DNA of 64,000 bases. Origin: Streptomyces sp. Je 1-332 (GTDB taxonomy: Bacteria; Actinomycetota; Actinomycetes; Streptomycetales; Streptomycetaceae). The notes below the pieces were generated by a model. It was given only the letters and a program-made list of their open reading frames with translations. It searched no databases and was not told the origin of the DNA. Positions 35,442 to 44,888 of the stretch are shown one piece after another. The position numbers were made by a program, and so were the translations under genes. The stretch covers positions 434,001 to 498,000 of the forward strand of contig NZ_CP160402.1 in the NCBI RefSeq assembly GCF_040730185.1. Reading direction: 5' to 3'. Position 1 is the stretch's first letter; the number at the start of each line of letters is the position of its first letter.

Positions 35442-38400
35442 TCAAAGGCTCTGCTCGGGGTCGAGAAGAAGCGCGGCCATCGCCGTGTCGTGGTCAGCGT
35501 GAGCGCGCAGCGCCGCCAGTTCAGCACGCCAGGTCTCGTCCCAGGATGTCGCCCGGCCACCGACGCGCACCAACGCGAGCGCCATCACTCCGGCCGCCGG
35601 AGTGCCTCGTTCACGCAGCAGACGAACGGCGGCGAGCAGGGCCGCACGCGCGCGTGGCGTCGGTATTTCCGGATGGGACCCCCTCTCCACGGGAAGCCGT
35701 TCGGGGCGTTCCTCGACCAGATCCAGCAGCCGCTCCCACCGCCCTGCGTGATGTACGCCGTGGCGCACGGCGGCCAGCGACGTGTCCCATGTCAGGGTCG
35801 CCGCGTCGGCGTACAGGCCCACGGCGTGCAGCGAGTGGGCCAGTGCGTCGGCGATGCGGAGTGTCTGGCCGGAGCCTCGCCGAACGCGCATGGCCGCGCC
35901 GATGCCGGAGAGGCGACGGAGCGCGTCGGCACGCAACTGCGGATCCGGGGCGAGGGCGCGATCCCGAAGCCGCCGGATGACGTCCCTGAGGATGCGCCCT
36001 GCCACCGGCCCCAGGGGGAACCAGACCAGCTGTTGTGCGGCCGTGTCCCACTCCCGTCGGCGCCGATCGGGGTCTGCGGCGACGTGGGCCACGGCTCGCA
36101 TGGCGTCGGCCGACGTCGGTGTGAACCAGGCGGGCAGGGCACGGCATGCGGCGATGACGGTCTCTTGGTCGCCCTCCCTCACGAGGCGGGCCAGAAAGTC
36201 CGCGTAGGCCTCCCCCACGGATTCGCTCACCGCCCCCACGCGCGCGTGGATCACCGCTTCCCGTACGGCGGGTTCTTGCGCCGCACGAGCCAGGCGGTCG
36301 GCGACGGCAGGACGGTCGATCGCGGGAATGAGGTGGAGCGCCACGACGGCGCGTACGTCACGGTGTTGCCGAGGCGCGTCCCAGGCAGCCACCAGAGCGG
36401 CGAAGGCCGCGTCCCCCGTGAGCGCGCCAAGGGCTCGCACGGCTTCCTTGCGGGAGCCGACCGGGGCGTCCGCCGCACAGGCCGCGGGGCCGAGCAGGGA
36501 GACTGCCTGCGGGTTCGGCACCGCCTCCAGGAGTCGACGGATGGCCGCCATGGCAGCCCTCCCCCGGACGCCGCCCGTCGCGGCGTGCCGCAGCAAGACC
36601 CCCAGCAGTGGCTCCTCGCAGGGCTGCGCGTCCGCGTGAGTCCTGCCGAGGGCGCCGCCCAGCGCTCCAAGTGCCGCTGCCGCGACAGGCTGTGGCGCCG
36701 ACTCGGCAAGTGTGGTGAGCAGCACCGGCTCGCGCACCTGAGCTGCGGCGTCGGCACGCGTGTGCAGGGGAGCCAGCTCGTCGGCGGCCACGCGCGCGTG
36801 GTGCTCGTCCCACCCACGGCGTTGTTCGGGCAGCCAGCGGCCGCAGACGCTTTTGTGCACCTCTGCGGCCCAGGGGGCGCCTCGAGGGCGTACCCGGTCG
36901 GTGAGACCTCCTCGAGCGGCGTGCAGCACAGAGTCCAGCAGATCGGTACGACGGGTGACGACGGTGCGCAGGATGACCGGAAGCGTTGCGAACGAGGCGT
37001 CGTAGTCGACCAGTTCGGCGCTGCGTCGCTCCCGAAACTCCGTCGGCCCCACCCAGGCGGCTGCTGCGCGAGAGGCGATGTCCGGGTCGTCGGACTCTCG
37101 CGCCAAGGCGTGCACCAGGGCGTCGAGTTCCGGCAACGCGGTGAGGTGCGGTGCGAGAAGTTCCGCGAGGGAGGCTCGCAGATCAGGGCGCGCCGACGTG
37201 ACCGACTGGGTGGCGGACCAGAGGGCACGTGCCGCTTCCTCTCCGATACGCAAAGGCGTGGTGGTCCTGCGGGAGCGCTGGTCGGAGACGACGTGGCAGA
37301 GCAACTCCGCGGCGTGGGCCGCACGGGTCAACCCGCCGGTCGCAGCGGCGCTCTCCGCGGCACGGCGGAGCAGTTGTTCCGCCGCGGCCAAAGTGCGGGT
37401 GGTCGAGTCGCGGGACTGGACAGTGGTCAGCGCCGCGTCGCGCAGGACCGTGTCGGGCAGCGCCGCGAGCAGACGCGGGGGCGCCCCCGCGAGCTGCTGG
37501 AGGGCAGCCCTGCGTACCTCCTCCTGGTCGTGCCAGGCCCGCTCGCAGGCCGCTGCTATCCGTGCGAACTCGTCCGGGTCATCTTCGAGTTCGGCGCAGG
37601 CGAGGAGCGCGGGCCAGGCCATCAGACGCTGGTGGACGCGGTGCTGGCCGGCCATGTCGCGCAGGATCGGCTCGCCCAGGGCGAGCGGGAGTGCGACGGC
37701 CAGTCGGCTCGATGTCCACTCCCGATGGGACCAACGCTCCACCCAGGGCATGACGAGCGCCGCCCTGTCGGCAGGCTCCAGGGCCGTGAGGGCGGCCACG
37801 GGCAGGCTTCGCACCGAGCGGCGGCGGGCGATGCGTTCCTCGACGAGGCTGCGGCGCTCCGGCGCGGGCAGCAGCATGAGCAGACTGTCGGGCTCGACCT
37901 CGTGACGCCCCGGGCCCCGGTGCCGTGGCTGTGTCACGGAGCAGCGACGGGCGAGGTCAACCAAGTCCGCGGGCGGGAGGGCACGCAGGGCTCGCAGCGT
38001 GGCAGGCGGCAACGCCCCGGCGGAGAACCGTAGTTCGAGGGGCGCGTCGGCCTGGCCGGGCGGGGCCGCGCGCAGGATTTCGAGGATTTCCACCGGCCGA
38101 CGCAGCAACGTGCGCGCCGCACGTGGGGTCAGGAGGTCCGGAGCCCGCGCCAGGAGCAGCAGTCCCGCTTCCGGGTCGCGTTCCGCGGCCATGCTCGCGA
38201 GCGCGCGATGGCGTCCCGTGAAGCGGTAGCGGTCGCGGTCGGTGCGGCTCTCGCCACGGGTGACGAGCAGCTGGGCCACGGCGAGCGGTGCGGTACGGGT
38301 CAGTTCACGCAGGACACCCGCCGGTGGATCCAGCCGGGGTAGCCAGGTGGCAGCTGTCTCGGCGGGGCACGCGGGCAGTAGACGGGCGGCGTCCCGGGCC

Positions 38401-38855
38401 CCGAACCGTTCGTGGAGCTCGGGCAGCAGGCGTGCGGCGAGGGTGTGTCGGCGGCTGAGGCGAAGGACGCGGTACGTCTCGTGCCGTACCGCCCCGATGT
38501 CGCTCAACGCGAGCTGTTCCAGGGCTGCTTCCGGCACGGGCAGTCGAATCGCGGCCGCGAGGGCCCGGCGGCGCAGGAGGGGGTCGGTCAGGGCTTCGGC
38601 GATGGTGGTGAGGTCGCGACGGGCGACGGCGAGGAAGAGGCCGGTGTGACGTTCGTCAGGCGTGCCGGCGGCGAGAGCCGTGCGGAGTGAGCCGTACGCG
38701 TCTTCGGTGAGCGCACGGGCGTAGCGGGCGAGGGCGCTCATGCGGGCCGGGAAGGGCAGTGGGTCGAAGTGGGCCTTCAGCCAGGCCGCCGTCAGCGGCG
38801 CGGGAGTGGGCTGAGGCTGGGAAAACGGCGTCTGCGACGCTTCGTGTGCGGCCAT
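35442..38855 (-). CDS. Large helical-repeat (HEAT-like) protein of unknown function
   Basis: The 1137-residue cytoplasmic protein is made of repeated pairs of helices rich in Ala, Leu and Arg, for example ALEQLALSDIGAVRHETYRVL, AAAIRLPVPEAALEQLALSD and AVRALGALTGDAAFAALVAAW. Each block is about 35-45 residues, the spacing of HEAT/ARM repeats, along its whole length. Such superhelices usually act as protein or nucleic-acid scaffolds. No catalytic motif, Cys cluster or membrane segment was seen. The start is fixed at ATG 38855 because an in-frame TGA lies nine bases upstream. A hairpin lies between that ATG and its AGGAGG. Confidence 0.82.
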   Translation of the reverse strand: MAAHEASQTPFSQPQPTPAPLTAAWLKAHFDPLPFPARMSALARYARALTEDAYGSLRTALAAGTPDERHTGLFLAVARRDLTTIAEALTDPLLRRRALAAAIRLPVPEAALEQLALSDIGAVRHETYRVLRLSRRHTLAARLLPELHERFGARDAARLLPACPAETAATWLPRLDPPAGVLRELTRTAPLAVAQLLVTRGESRTDRDRYRFTGRHRALASMAAERDPEAGLLLLARAPDLLTPRAARTLLRRPVEILEILRAAPPGQADAPLELRFSAGALPPATLRALRALPPADLVDLARRCSVTQPRHRGPGRHEVEPDSLLMLLPAPERRSLVEERIARRRSVRSLPVAALTALEPADRAALVMPWVERWSHREWTSSRLAVALPLALGEPILRDMAGQHRVHQRLMAWPALLACAELEDDPDEFARIAAACERAWHDQEEVRRAALQQLAGAPPRLLAALPDTVLRDAALTTVQSRDSTTRTLAAAEQLLRRAAESAAATGGLTRAAHAAELLCHVVSDQRSRRTTTPLRIGEEAARALWSATQSVTSARPDLRASLAELLAPHLTALPELDALVHALARESDDPDIASRAAAAWVGPTEFRERRSAELVDYDASFATLPVILRTVVTRRTDLLDSVLHAARGGLTDRVRPRGAPWAAEVHKSVCGRWLPEQRRGWDEHHARVAADELAPLHTRADAAAQVREPVLLTTLAESAPQPVAAAALGALGGALGRTHADAQPCEEPLLGVLLRHAATGGVRGRAAMAAIRRLLEAVPNPQAVSLLGPAACAADAPVGSRKEAVRALGALTGDAAFAALVAAWDAPRQHRDVRAVVALHLIPAIDRPAVADRLARAAQEPAVREAVIHARVGAVSESVGEAYADFLARLVREGDQETVIAACRALPAWFTPTSADAMRAVAHVAADPDRRRREWDTAAQQLVWFPLGPVAGRILRDVIRRLRDRALAPDPQLRADALRRLSGIGAAMRVRRGSGQTLRIADALAHSLHAVGLYADAATLTWDTSLAAVRHGVHHAGRWERLLDLVEERPERLPVERGSHPEIPTPRARAALLAAVRLLRERGTPAAGVMALALVRVGGRATSWDETWRAELAALRAHADHDTAMAALLLDPEQSL

Positions 38856-38886
38856 CAGCGATCACCGTGAGATCGCTGGGCCTCCT
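38856..38886 (-). promoter_or_regulatory. Hairpin between the AGGAGG and the start of the 1137-residue gene
   Basis: CAGCGATC (38856-38863) and its exact complement GATCGCTG (38871-38878) flank a 7-nt loop and abut the ATG at 38855. The Shine-Dalgarno AGGAGG is at 38881-38886, on the other side. Folding would loop out the distance from about 25 nt to about 2-3 nt. It could also be an operator. The rest of the 38856-39054 gap shows no gene. Confidence 0.5.
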
Positions 38887-39054
38887 CTCGAGAAGTCATG
38901 TGCGCCATGGTCACCGCGGAACAGCTGGGGCGCAATGGGTTTTCCGCTCGCGGTGCCGCCTTGGGCGGGACCGCGAGCGGAGAGGCCGTCAGCTGTCAGC
39001 ACCTGCGCGTCGAGTGTCCGCATCCCGGCGCGGCGCCCGCCCCGGGGTGCTGGG

Positions 39055-39237
39055 TCAGTGGCCGAGTTCCTTGCGCGAGACGCGGCGCAGCCTGCGCCGC
39101 TGTCCGGGATCCAGGGTCAGATAGGCCGCGGCCGGGACCCCGAGCACGATCAGGAGGGCGGCCCACCAGGGCAGCCAGATCAACAGGATGATGCCGGCCG
39201 CCACACCCCCCGCAGCGATCTTCGCGTTCTTCGACAT
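39055..39237 (-). CDS. Small single-pass or hairpin membrane protein
   Basis: From ATG 39237, preceded by AAGGAGG at eight bases, the product is 60 residues. It starts MSKNAKIAAGGVAAGIILL, with two hydrophobic stretches (about 8-22 and 24-42, broken by LPWWAA) and a basic tail RRRLRRVSRKELGH. Short two-helix membrane proteins of this type are widespread in streptomycetes with unknown function. It lies between the large helical-repeat gene and the desaturase gene, all on the minus strand, but the gaps are too wide to call an operon. Confidence 0.72.
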   Translation of the reverse strand: MSKNAKIAAGGVAAGIILLIWLPWWAALLIVLGVPAAAYLTLDPGQRRRLRRVSRKELGH

Positions 39238-39379
39238 GTGCGTCGCCTCCTTCGCGGCTGCTGCCGCTCTCTGTCTTGAGAAACGGGCTCGGACCGCCCA
39301 CAGTTCCAGACTGCACCCCTGATAGACCCCTGAGGAGCGACCCTGACGCAACCCTGAGCCGCGGCGCGTGGCCGCGTGG

Positions 39380-40435
39380 CTACTCAACCCTCAGCGGCTC
39401 ACCGACCTCGTACATGTGACGCAGTACCTGCCGGTAGGAGTCGATGAATCCGGCCTCGGTGTACGGCATGGCCAGCTGGGCGCAGTGGGCGCGGACCAGG
39501 GGCTGGGCGCGCCGCAGGCTGGGGCGGGGCATGCTCGGGAAGAGGTGGTGCTCGATCTGGTAGTTGAGTCCGCCCAGAAACCAGTCGGTCAGCGCGCTGC
39601 CGCGGATGTTGCGCGAGGTGAGGACCTGTCGGCTGAGGTGGCCCCAGCGCTCCCCGTCCGGGTCGGGCATCTCCATGCCCTTGTGGTTGGGTGCGAAGGC
39701 CAGTCCGAGGTGCAGGCCGAAGAGTGCCTGGTGGATGGCGGCGAAGGCGAGGGCATGGCCCACCGGCATGGTGACGAGCAGGAGCGTCACGTAGCCGACG
39801 AGGTGCGCCACGAGGAGTAGGCCTTCGAGCATGCGTTCGCGTGGCGCTTGGCGGCGCAGGTCCTGGAAACCGTAGATCTTCATGGCGACGCCCTGGAGCA
39901 GTGTCAGCGGAAAGAACAGCCAGGCCTGGTTGCGGGTGAGCCAGCGCCGAAAGCCGACACGGACCTTGGCCTGCTTGCTGGTCCAGACGAGGACGTCCGC
40001 GGCGACGTCGGGGTCCTTCTCGAGGTGATTGGGGTTGGCGTGGTGGCGGTTGTGCTTGTCGTTCCACCAGGCCGAGCTCATGCCGAGGAGGAGGTTGCCG
40101 TGCACGAGCCCGATGGCGCGGCTCACGTCGCGGTCGCCGGTGATCTGGGAGTGGCCCGCGTCGTGGCCTATGAACGCCGTTCGGGCGCACAGCACGGACA
40201 GGAGGGGTGCGAGGAGCAGCACCCACCAGGAGCCTCCGATGAGGAACATGCCCGTCGCCACCGCGGCCAGCGCAAGGGCGTTGACCACGATCGTGCGGGC
40301 ATACCAGCCGGTGCGGCGGCCCAGCAGCCCCTGCTCCTTGACGGTGCGCAGGAGAGGCGCGAAATCGCTCCCTGCGGGCTGCCTTGCGCTGGTACTCGAG
40401 GGGCGCTCCGCGACTGCTGGGACGGCCTGGGACAT
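39380..40435 (-). CDS. Membrane fatty-acid desaturase
   Basis: The 351-residue protein has four membrane segments and the three histidine boxes of di-iron acyl desaturases: GHDAGH (about 89-94), HNRHHANPNH (about 125-134) and QIEHHLFPSMPRPSLRRAQP (about 290). The HDAGH and QxxHH pattern is that of the front-end or acyl-CoA/lipid desaturase branch that uses ferredoxin or cytochrome b5-like electron donors. The likely role is adjusting membrane fluidity. ATG at 40435 follows GGAGACC; an ATG 15 codons upstream is less likely. Confidence 0.92.
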   Translation of the reverse strand: MSQAVPAVAERPSSTSARQPAGSDFAPLLRTVKEQGLLGRRTGWYARTIVVNALALAAVATGMFLIGGSWWVLLLAPLLSVLCARTAFIGHDAGHSQITGDRDVSRAIGLVHGNLLLGMSSAWWNDKHNRHHANPNHLEKDPDVAADVLVWTSKQAKVRVGFRRWLTRNQAWLFFPLTLLQGVAMKIYGFQDLRRQAPRERMLEGLLLVAHLVGYVTLLLVTMPVGHALAFAAIHQALFGLHLGLAFAPNHKGMEMPDPDGERWGHLSRQVLTSRNIRGSALTDWFLGGLNYQIEHHLFPSMPRPSLRRAQPLVRAHCAQLAMPYTEAGFIDSYRQVLRHMYEVGEPLRVE

Positions 40436-40593
40436 GGTGAGGTCTCCGGTCTCTGACTGGATCGGGCTGACGTTGCCCAACGTATGAGCCCGTGACCTGG
40501 GGAAACCATGACGCCCTCACCCGTCTTGGGAGGGGGCCAGCACCGCCCGGAAGGGGGGTTAGGTACACCTCCGGGCAGCGCCCCCTGACTTTC

Positions 40594-40616
40594 GTGACGT
40601 GGATCACTTCGTGATC
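40594..40616. promoter_or_regulatory. Palindromic sites between desaturase and SNF2 helicase genes
   Basis: The 260-bp divergent gap 40436-40695 holds GTGACGTGGATCAC (40594-40607), which fits the GTGA-N6-TCAC shape of a Crp/Fnr-type site, overlapping the perfect inverted repeat GATCAC-TTC-GTGATC (40602-40616). A third near-match (GTGATCACTAACAC) follows. The cluster is about 90 bp before the helicase start. Crp control is an inference from shape only. Confidence 0.4.
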
Positions 40617-40695
40617 ACTAACACCTGAGGAGGGACGTGTTGTACTCTCGGCCGCTCCGGTCCCAGTAGTCAAGTTTGAGGAATGCGCCATCGCC

Positions 40696-43566
40696 GTGCC
40701 CAGGCCCCCTGCCGCGTCACCTTCCGAGATCTCTGAACTGTCCAGCTGCTCAGTCCTGTTCGTCACCGGCGAACCGGCGCGCACCGGCCGCGTTGCCTTT
40801 TGGCGCCCTGACGGGGACGCACCGCCCACCTGCTCGGCAGGCACCGTCGAGGAGCTGACCATCGCGGTGCCCGGCGAGGAGGGAGTCCGGCTCAGCGATG
40901 TGTCCGCAATGGTTCTCCCGCTGCGCACAGCGCTGCCCGTCCTGACACGCGCGCGTGCGTCGGCAGGGGTCCACCCGACGGCCGCCTTCTGGGGCACCGC
41001 AGGCGTGCTCGCGCTGCAACTCGCCGCGCGTGGACTGCTGTTGCCCGGCCTGACGCCGAGTGATCACGACGCATGGCGCTCGGGCCCCCTGGGCGCCGAC
41101 GATCTGCGACGCCTGCGGGACCTCGCCGCCGCGATGCCCCCCGCCGCGCACGCCCTTCCGCTGGAGGGCGGTCCGGAACCCCTGCGGCTGCCCGAACCGG
41201 AGCGGCTGCTGCGCCAGTTCCTCGACGCGGTGGCCGACACACTGCCGCGCTCCCCCGCCGCCACGCTGGCCGCCGGCGCCCCGGCCTTCGCCTCCGCGCA
41301 GCCCCAGCACATCCCCGCACAGCGCCCCTGGGCCACCGATGTCGCCGCCGGGCACGATGCCGGCGTACGGATCTCACTGCGCGTCGAGGTGCCCGGCCTG
41401 GTGTCGGACACTCCTGACGGGGCCCGGCTGCCGTTCCGCGCCGTGCTGCAGATGCACAGCGTCAGCGACCCCTCGCTCGTCGCGGACGCGGCGGAGGTGT
41501 GGGCCGCTTCGGGCGCCTCGGGGCAGGCCTTCGGGGCGCGGTCGCGGATGGACGCCCTGCTCGCGCTGCGGCGCGCCACGCGCGCGTGGCCGCCGCTCGC
41601 TCCGCTCCTCTCGGCCACCGTTCCCGATGCGATCGAGCTCGCCGACGAAGAAGTCACCTCACTCCTGGGCGAAGGTTCCCGCATGCTCGCCACCGCGGGC
41701 GTCGACGTGCACTGGCCCAGGGAACTGGCACGCAACCTGACCGCCCGTGCGGTCATCGGCCCGCCCGACGACGAGGCGAAAGATCCGGACAAGCCGTCGT
41801 CGGACACGCCCTCCTACCTCTCCACCGACGCGTTGCTCGCTTTCAACTGGCGGTTCGCGCTGGGCGATCAGCAGTTGACACGCGCGGAGCTCGACCACCT
41901 CGCCGAAGCCAACCGTCCGGTGGTGCGCCTGCGCGACCAGTGGGTGCTCATCGACCCCGAAGAAGCCCGGCGTGCTCGCGCGCACCAGGACCACAAGGTC
42001 ACCCCGATCGACGCCCTGAGCGCCGTCCTGACGGGCACCACCGAAGTGGGCGGGCAGCGCATCGACGTCCAACCGACCGGCTGGCTCGCCACGCTGCGCG
42101 AACGCCTCGCGGACCCCGAGGGCATGGAGCCCGTCGGTCAGCCAGCGGCGCTCGCCGCGAACCTGCGCGACTACCAGCTGCGCGGCCTGAACTGGCTGGC
42201 CCGGATGACCTCCCTGGGCCTGGGCGGCTGCCTCGCGGACGACATGGGCCTCGGCAAGACGATCACGCTCATCTCCCTGCATCTGCACCGGCAGACCGAC
42301 AGCGCCTCCGCCGGGCCCACCCTCGTCGTCTGCCCCACGTCCCTCATGGGCAACTGGCAGCGTGAGATCGAGAAGTTCGCCCCCGGCACCCCCGTACGCC
42401 GCTTCCACGGCGCTCAGCGCAGCCTGGAGGGCCTCGCCGACGGGGAGTTCGTGCTCACCACGTACGGCACGATGCGGCTCGACGCGGACGCCTTGGCGCA
42501 CGCCTCGTGGGGCATGGTCGTCGCCGACGAGGCCCAGCACGTCAAGAACCCGTACTCCGCCACCGCCAAGCAACTGCGCACGATCGGCGCACGCGCGCGC
42601 GTGGCGCTCACCGGCACTCCCGTGGAGAACAACCTCTCCGAGCTGTGGGCCATCCTCGACTGGACGACGCCGGGCCTGCTCGGCAAGCTCGGCACCTTCC
42701 GCACCCGCTACGCACAAGCCGTCGAGAGCGGCAAGGACCCGGCGGCCGCCGAGCGGCTCGGCCAGCTCGTACGCCCCTTCCTGCTCCGCAGGCGCAAGTC
42801 CGACCCGGGCATCGCACCCGAACTGCCGCCCAAGACGGAGACCGACCGAGCCGTTTCCCTCACCACGGAGCAGACGGGCCTCTACGAAGCCGTGGTGCGC
42901 GAGACGCTCGCAGAGATCTCCGGTGCCGACGGCTTCGCACGGCGGGGCCTGATCGTCAAACTGCTCACCAGTCTCAAGCAGATCTGCAACCACCCCGCGC
43001 AGTACCTCAAGGAGGACAAGCCACGGATCGAGGGCCGTTCCGGAAAGCTGGAACTCCTCGACGAGTTGCTCGAAACGATCCTCTCCGAAGACGCAAGCGT
43101 GCTCATCTTCACGCAGTACGTCCAGATGGCGCGCCTCATCGAGCAGCACCTGGCGGCCCGCGGTACCCCGTCCCAGTTCCTGCACGGCGGCACGCCCATC
43201 GCGGCGCGCGAGGCGATGGTGGAGCGCTTCCAGAACGGCGAAGTCCCCGTCTTCCTGCTGTCGTTGAAGGCGGCCGGCACCGGACTGAACCTGACACGCG
43301 CCGAGCACGTCGTGCACTACGACCGCTGGTGGAACCCCGCGGTCGAGGCGCAGGCCACCGACCGTGCGTACCGCATCGGGCAGACGCAGCCGGTGCAGGT
43401 GCACCGCCTGATCGCGGAGGGGACGATCGAGGACCGCATCGCCGACATGCTGTTGCGCAAGAGGGAGTTGGCGGACTCGGTGCTCGGCTCCGGGGAGGCC
43501 GCGCTGACGGAACTCACCGACGCCGAGCTGTCGGATCTGGTGGAACTGCGCGGGGGGACTCGATGA
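40696..43566 (+). CDS. SNF2/Rad54-family helicase-like ATPase
   Basis: The 956-residue protein has a long N-terminal domain (1-480, typical of bacterial SNF2 proteins) and a SNF2 motor: NLRDYQLRGLNWLARM (Q), Walker A ADDMGLGKTITL (about 514-525), DEAQHVKNP (about 611), LTGTPVENNLSELW (motif III), then LIFTQYVQMARLIE, KAAGTGLNLTRAEHVVHYDR and the RAYRIGQTQPVQVHRL box (motif VI). Such motors translocate on double-stranded DNA and remodel nucleoprotein complexes. The start is GTG 40696, with GAGGA 14 bases upstream. It overlaps the SWIM gene in ATGA, so both are made together. Confidence 0.93.
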   Translation: MPRPPAASPSEISELSSCSVLFVTGEPARTGRVAFWRPDGDAPPTCSAGTVEELTIAVPGEEGVRLSDVSAMVLPLRTALPVLTRARASAGVHPTAAFWGTAGVLALQLAARGLLLPGLTPSDHDAWRSGPLGADDLRRLRDLAAAMPPAAHALPLEGGPEPLRLPEPERLLRQFLDAVADTLPRSPAATLAAGAPAFASAQPQHIPAQRPWATDVAAGHDAGVRISLRVEVPGLVSDTPDGARLPFRAVLQMHSVSDPSLVADAAEVWAASGASGQAFGARSRMDALLALRRATRAWPPLAPLLSATVPDAIELADEEVTSLLGEGSRMLATAGVDVHWPRELARNLTARAVIGPPDDEAKDPDKPSSDTPSYLSTDALLAFNWRFALGDQQLTRAELDHLAEANRPVVRLRDQWVLIDPEEARRARAHQDHKVTPIDALSAVLTGTTEVGGQRIDVQPTGWLATLRERLADPEGMEPVGQPAALAANLRDYQLRGLNWLARMTSLGLGGCLADDMGLGKTITLISLHLHRQTDSASAGPTLVVCPTSLMGNWQREIEKFAPGTPVRRFHGAQRSLEGLADGEFVLTTYGTMRLDADALAHASWGMVVADEAQHVKNPYSATAKQLRTIGARARVALTGTPVENNLSELWAILDWTTPGLLGKLGTFRTRYAQAVESGKDPAAAERLGQLVRPFLLRRRKSDPGIAPELPPKTETDRAVSLTTEQTGLYEAVVRETLAEISGADGFARRGLIVKLLTSLKQICNHPAQYLKEDKPRIEGRSGKLELLDELLETILSEDASVLIFTQYVQMARLIEQHLAARGTPSQFLHGGTPIAAREAMVERFQNGEVPVFLLSLKAAGTGLNLTRAEHVVHYDRWWNPAVEAQATDRAYRIGQTQPVQVHRLIAEGTIEDRIADMLLRKRELADSVLGSGEAALTELTDAELSDLVELRGGTR

Positions 43567-44888
43567 ACGACATCTACGAAGAGCCGAACGGCGAGCCCCA
43601 CGGGGACGGCGGTCACGGGGAGGGCGGGTACGAGCACGAGCGCACCTTTGCCGCGCTTCCGCCCTCGCACGGCAGGGGGTTCGCGCAGAGCTGGTGGGGC
43701 CAGGCCTGGCTGAAGGCCCTGGAGGACACGGCGCTGGACCTCGCGCAGTTGAAGGCCGGACGCAGGCTTGCGCGCGCGGGAGCCGTGGGTGCGGTCTCGG
43801 TGCGCCCCGGCCGGATCACCGCGGTCGTCCAGGACCGCGACGGCACCCCACGCCGCTCCGACGTGCTGCTGCAGCGGCTCGGCGAGGACGAGTGGGACCG
43901 TTTCCTGGGCATGGCCGTCGAGCGGGCCGGGCACATCGCGGCGCTGCTCGACCGGGAGATGCCGCCGCATCTGGTGGAGGACGCGGCGGCAGCGGGTGTC
44001 GAACTCCTGCCGGGCATCGGCGACCTGGAGCCGGAGTGCGACTGCGAGGCCTGGGACCACTGCGGGCACACCGCCGCGCTCTGCTACCAGGTGGCCCGGC
44101 TCCTCGACCAGGATCCGTTCGTGCTGTTCCTGATGCGTGGACGGGCGGAGCGCGAGCTGCTGGACGAGCTGCAAGTACGGAGCGTGGCGCGGACGGAGGC
44201 CGAAGAGGCACCGGCACAGGAGCAGGAGGGGGCCCAGGAGGGCGTGGATGCCGACAAGGCGTACGCGGAGGGTGCCATCCTGCCTCCGCTGCCCGAGCTG
44301 CCTCCGTTGCCGCCAGAGCCGGGCCTGCCGCCTTCCCTCGACACGGAGGCGGAACCCGCGCCCGGTCTCGATGTGGCGGCACTCGAGTTCTTGGCGGCGC
44401 AGGCGGCCGTGGAGGCGCACCGGATGCTGGCCGAGGCGCTGTCCCCCGGGCACGAACGGCACCCGGTCGAGCAGGAACTGACGCTCGACGAGGATGCCGT
44501 ACGCCTCGCCGCCGCGGCCCCCGCGCCGGTGGTCTCGCGCCTCGCGACCGCCGCGGACCGCGGCAAGGACGGCCTCGCGCTGGCCATACAGGCCTGGGAG
44601 TACGGAGGTCCGGCCGCGCTGTCCGTCCTGGAGGAGGAGTGGGCCCCTGAGGCGGACGCACTGGCACGCGCGCGTGCGGCGCTGGACGTGGCCTGGGACG
44701 ACGGGGAGCGGCCGCAGCTGCGGGCCGCCCGCAACCGCTGGACCGTGGTGGGCGGCGACGCCCAGCTGCGGCACGGCCGGGACGGCCGCTGGTGGCCCTA
44801 CCGCAAGGAGCGTGGCCGCTGGGCTCCGGCGGGTCCAGCGGCCCACGACCCCGCGACGGCACTGGCCGTGGTGACCGGCGGCGAATAG
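43563..44888 (+). CDS. SWIM zinc-finger protein coupled to the SNF2 helicase
   Basis: The 441-residue protein begins in an ATGA overlap with the helicase. It has an N-terminal RGFAQSWWGQAWLKALEDT block, a conserved middle (AGAVGAVSVRPGRITAVVQ) and the SWIM finger ECDCEAWDHCGHTAALCY (about 159-176: CxC then CGH), which binds zinc and contacts DNA or protein. The C-terminal 230 residues include an Ala/Pro/Glu-rich linker and a helical domain. The coupled pair is common in streptomycetes; a joint role in DNA repair or chromosome remodelling is likely but not shown. Confidence 0.88.
   Translation: MNDIYEEPNGEPHGDGGHGEGGYEHERTFAALPPSHGRGFAQSWWGQAWLKALEDTALDLAQLKAGRRLARAGAVGAVSVRPGRITAVVQDRDGTPRRSDVLLQRLGEDEWDRFLGMAVERAGHIAALLDREMPPHLVEDAAAAGVELLPGIGDLEPECDCEAWDHCGHTAALCYQVARLLDQDPFVLFLMRGRAERELLDELQVRSVARTEAEEAPAQEQEGAQEGVDADKAYAEGAILPPLPELPPLPPEPGLPPSLDTEAEPAPGLDVAALEFLAAQAAVEAHRMLAEALSPGHERHPVEQELTLDEDAVRLAAAAPAPVVSRLATAADRGKDGLALAIQAWEYGGPAALSVLEEEWAPEADALARARAALDVAWDDGERPQLRAARNRWTVVGGDAQLRHGRDGRWWPYRKERGRWAPAGPAAHDPATALAVVTGGE

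Noticed and set aside
40552..40578. TTAGGTACACCT considered as an iron-box (DmdR/IdeR) site upstream of the desaturase
   Set aside because: Only a short half matches; the palindrome fails at the centre and no iron gene is nearby.
39399..40997. Long minus-strand frame over the desaturase and upstream gap
   Set aside because: It is the +1 shadow of the desaturase; the His boxes are in the other frame.
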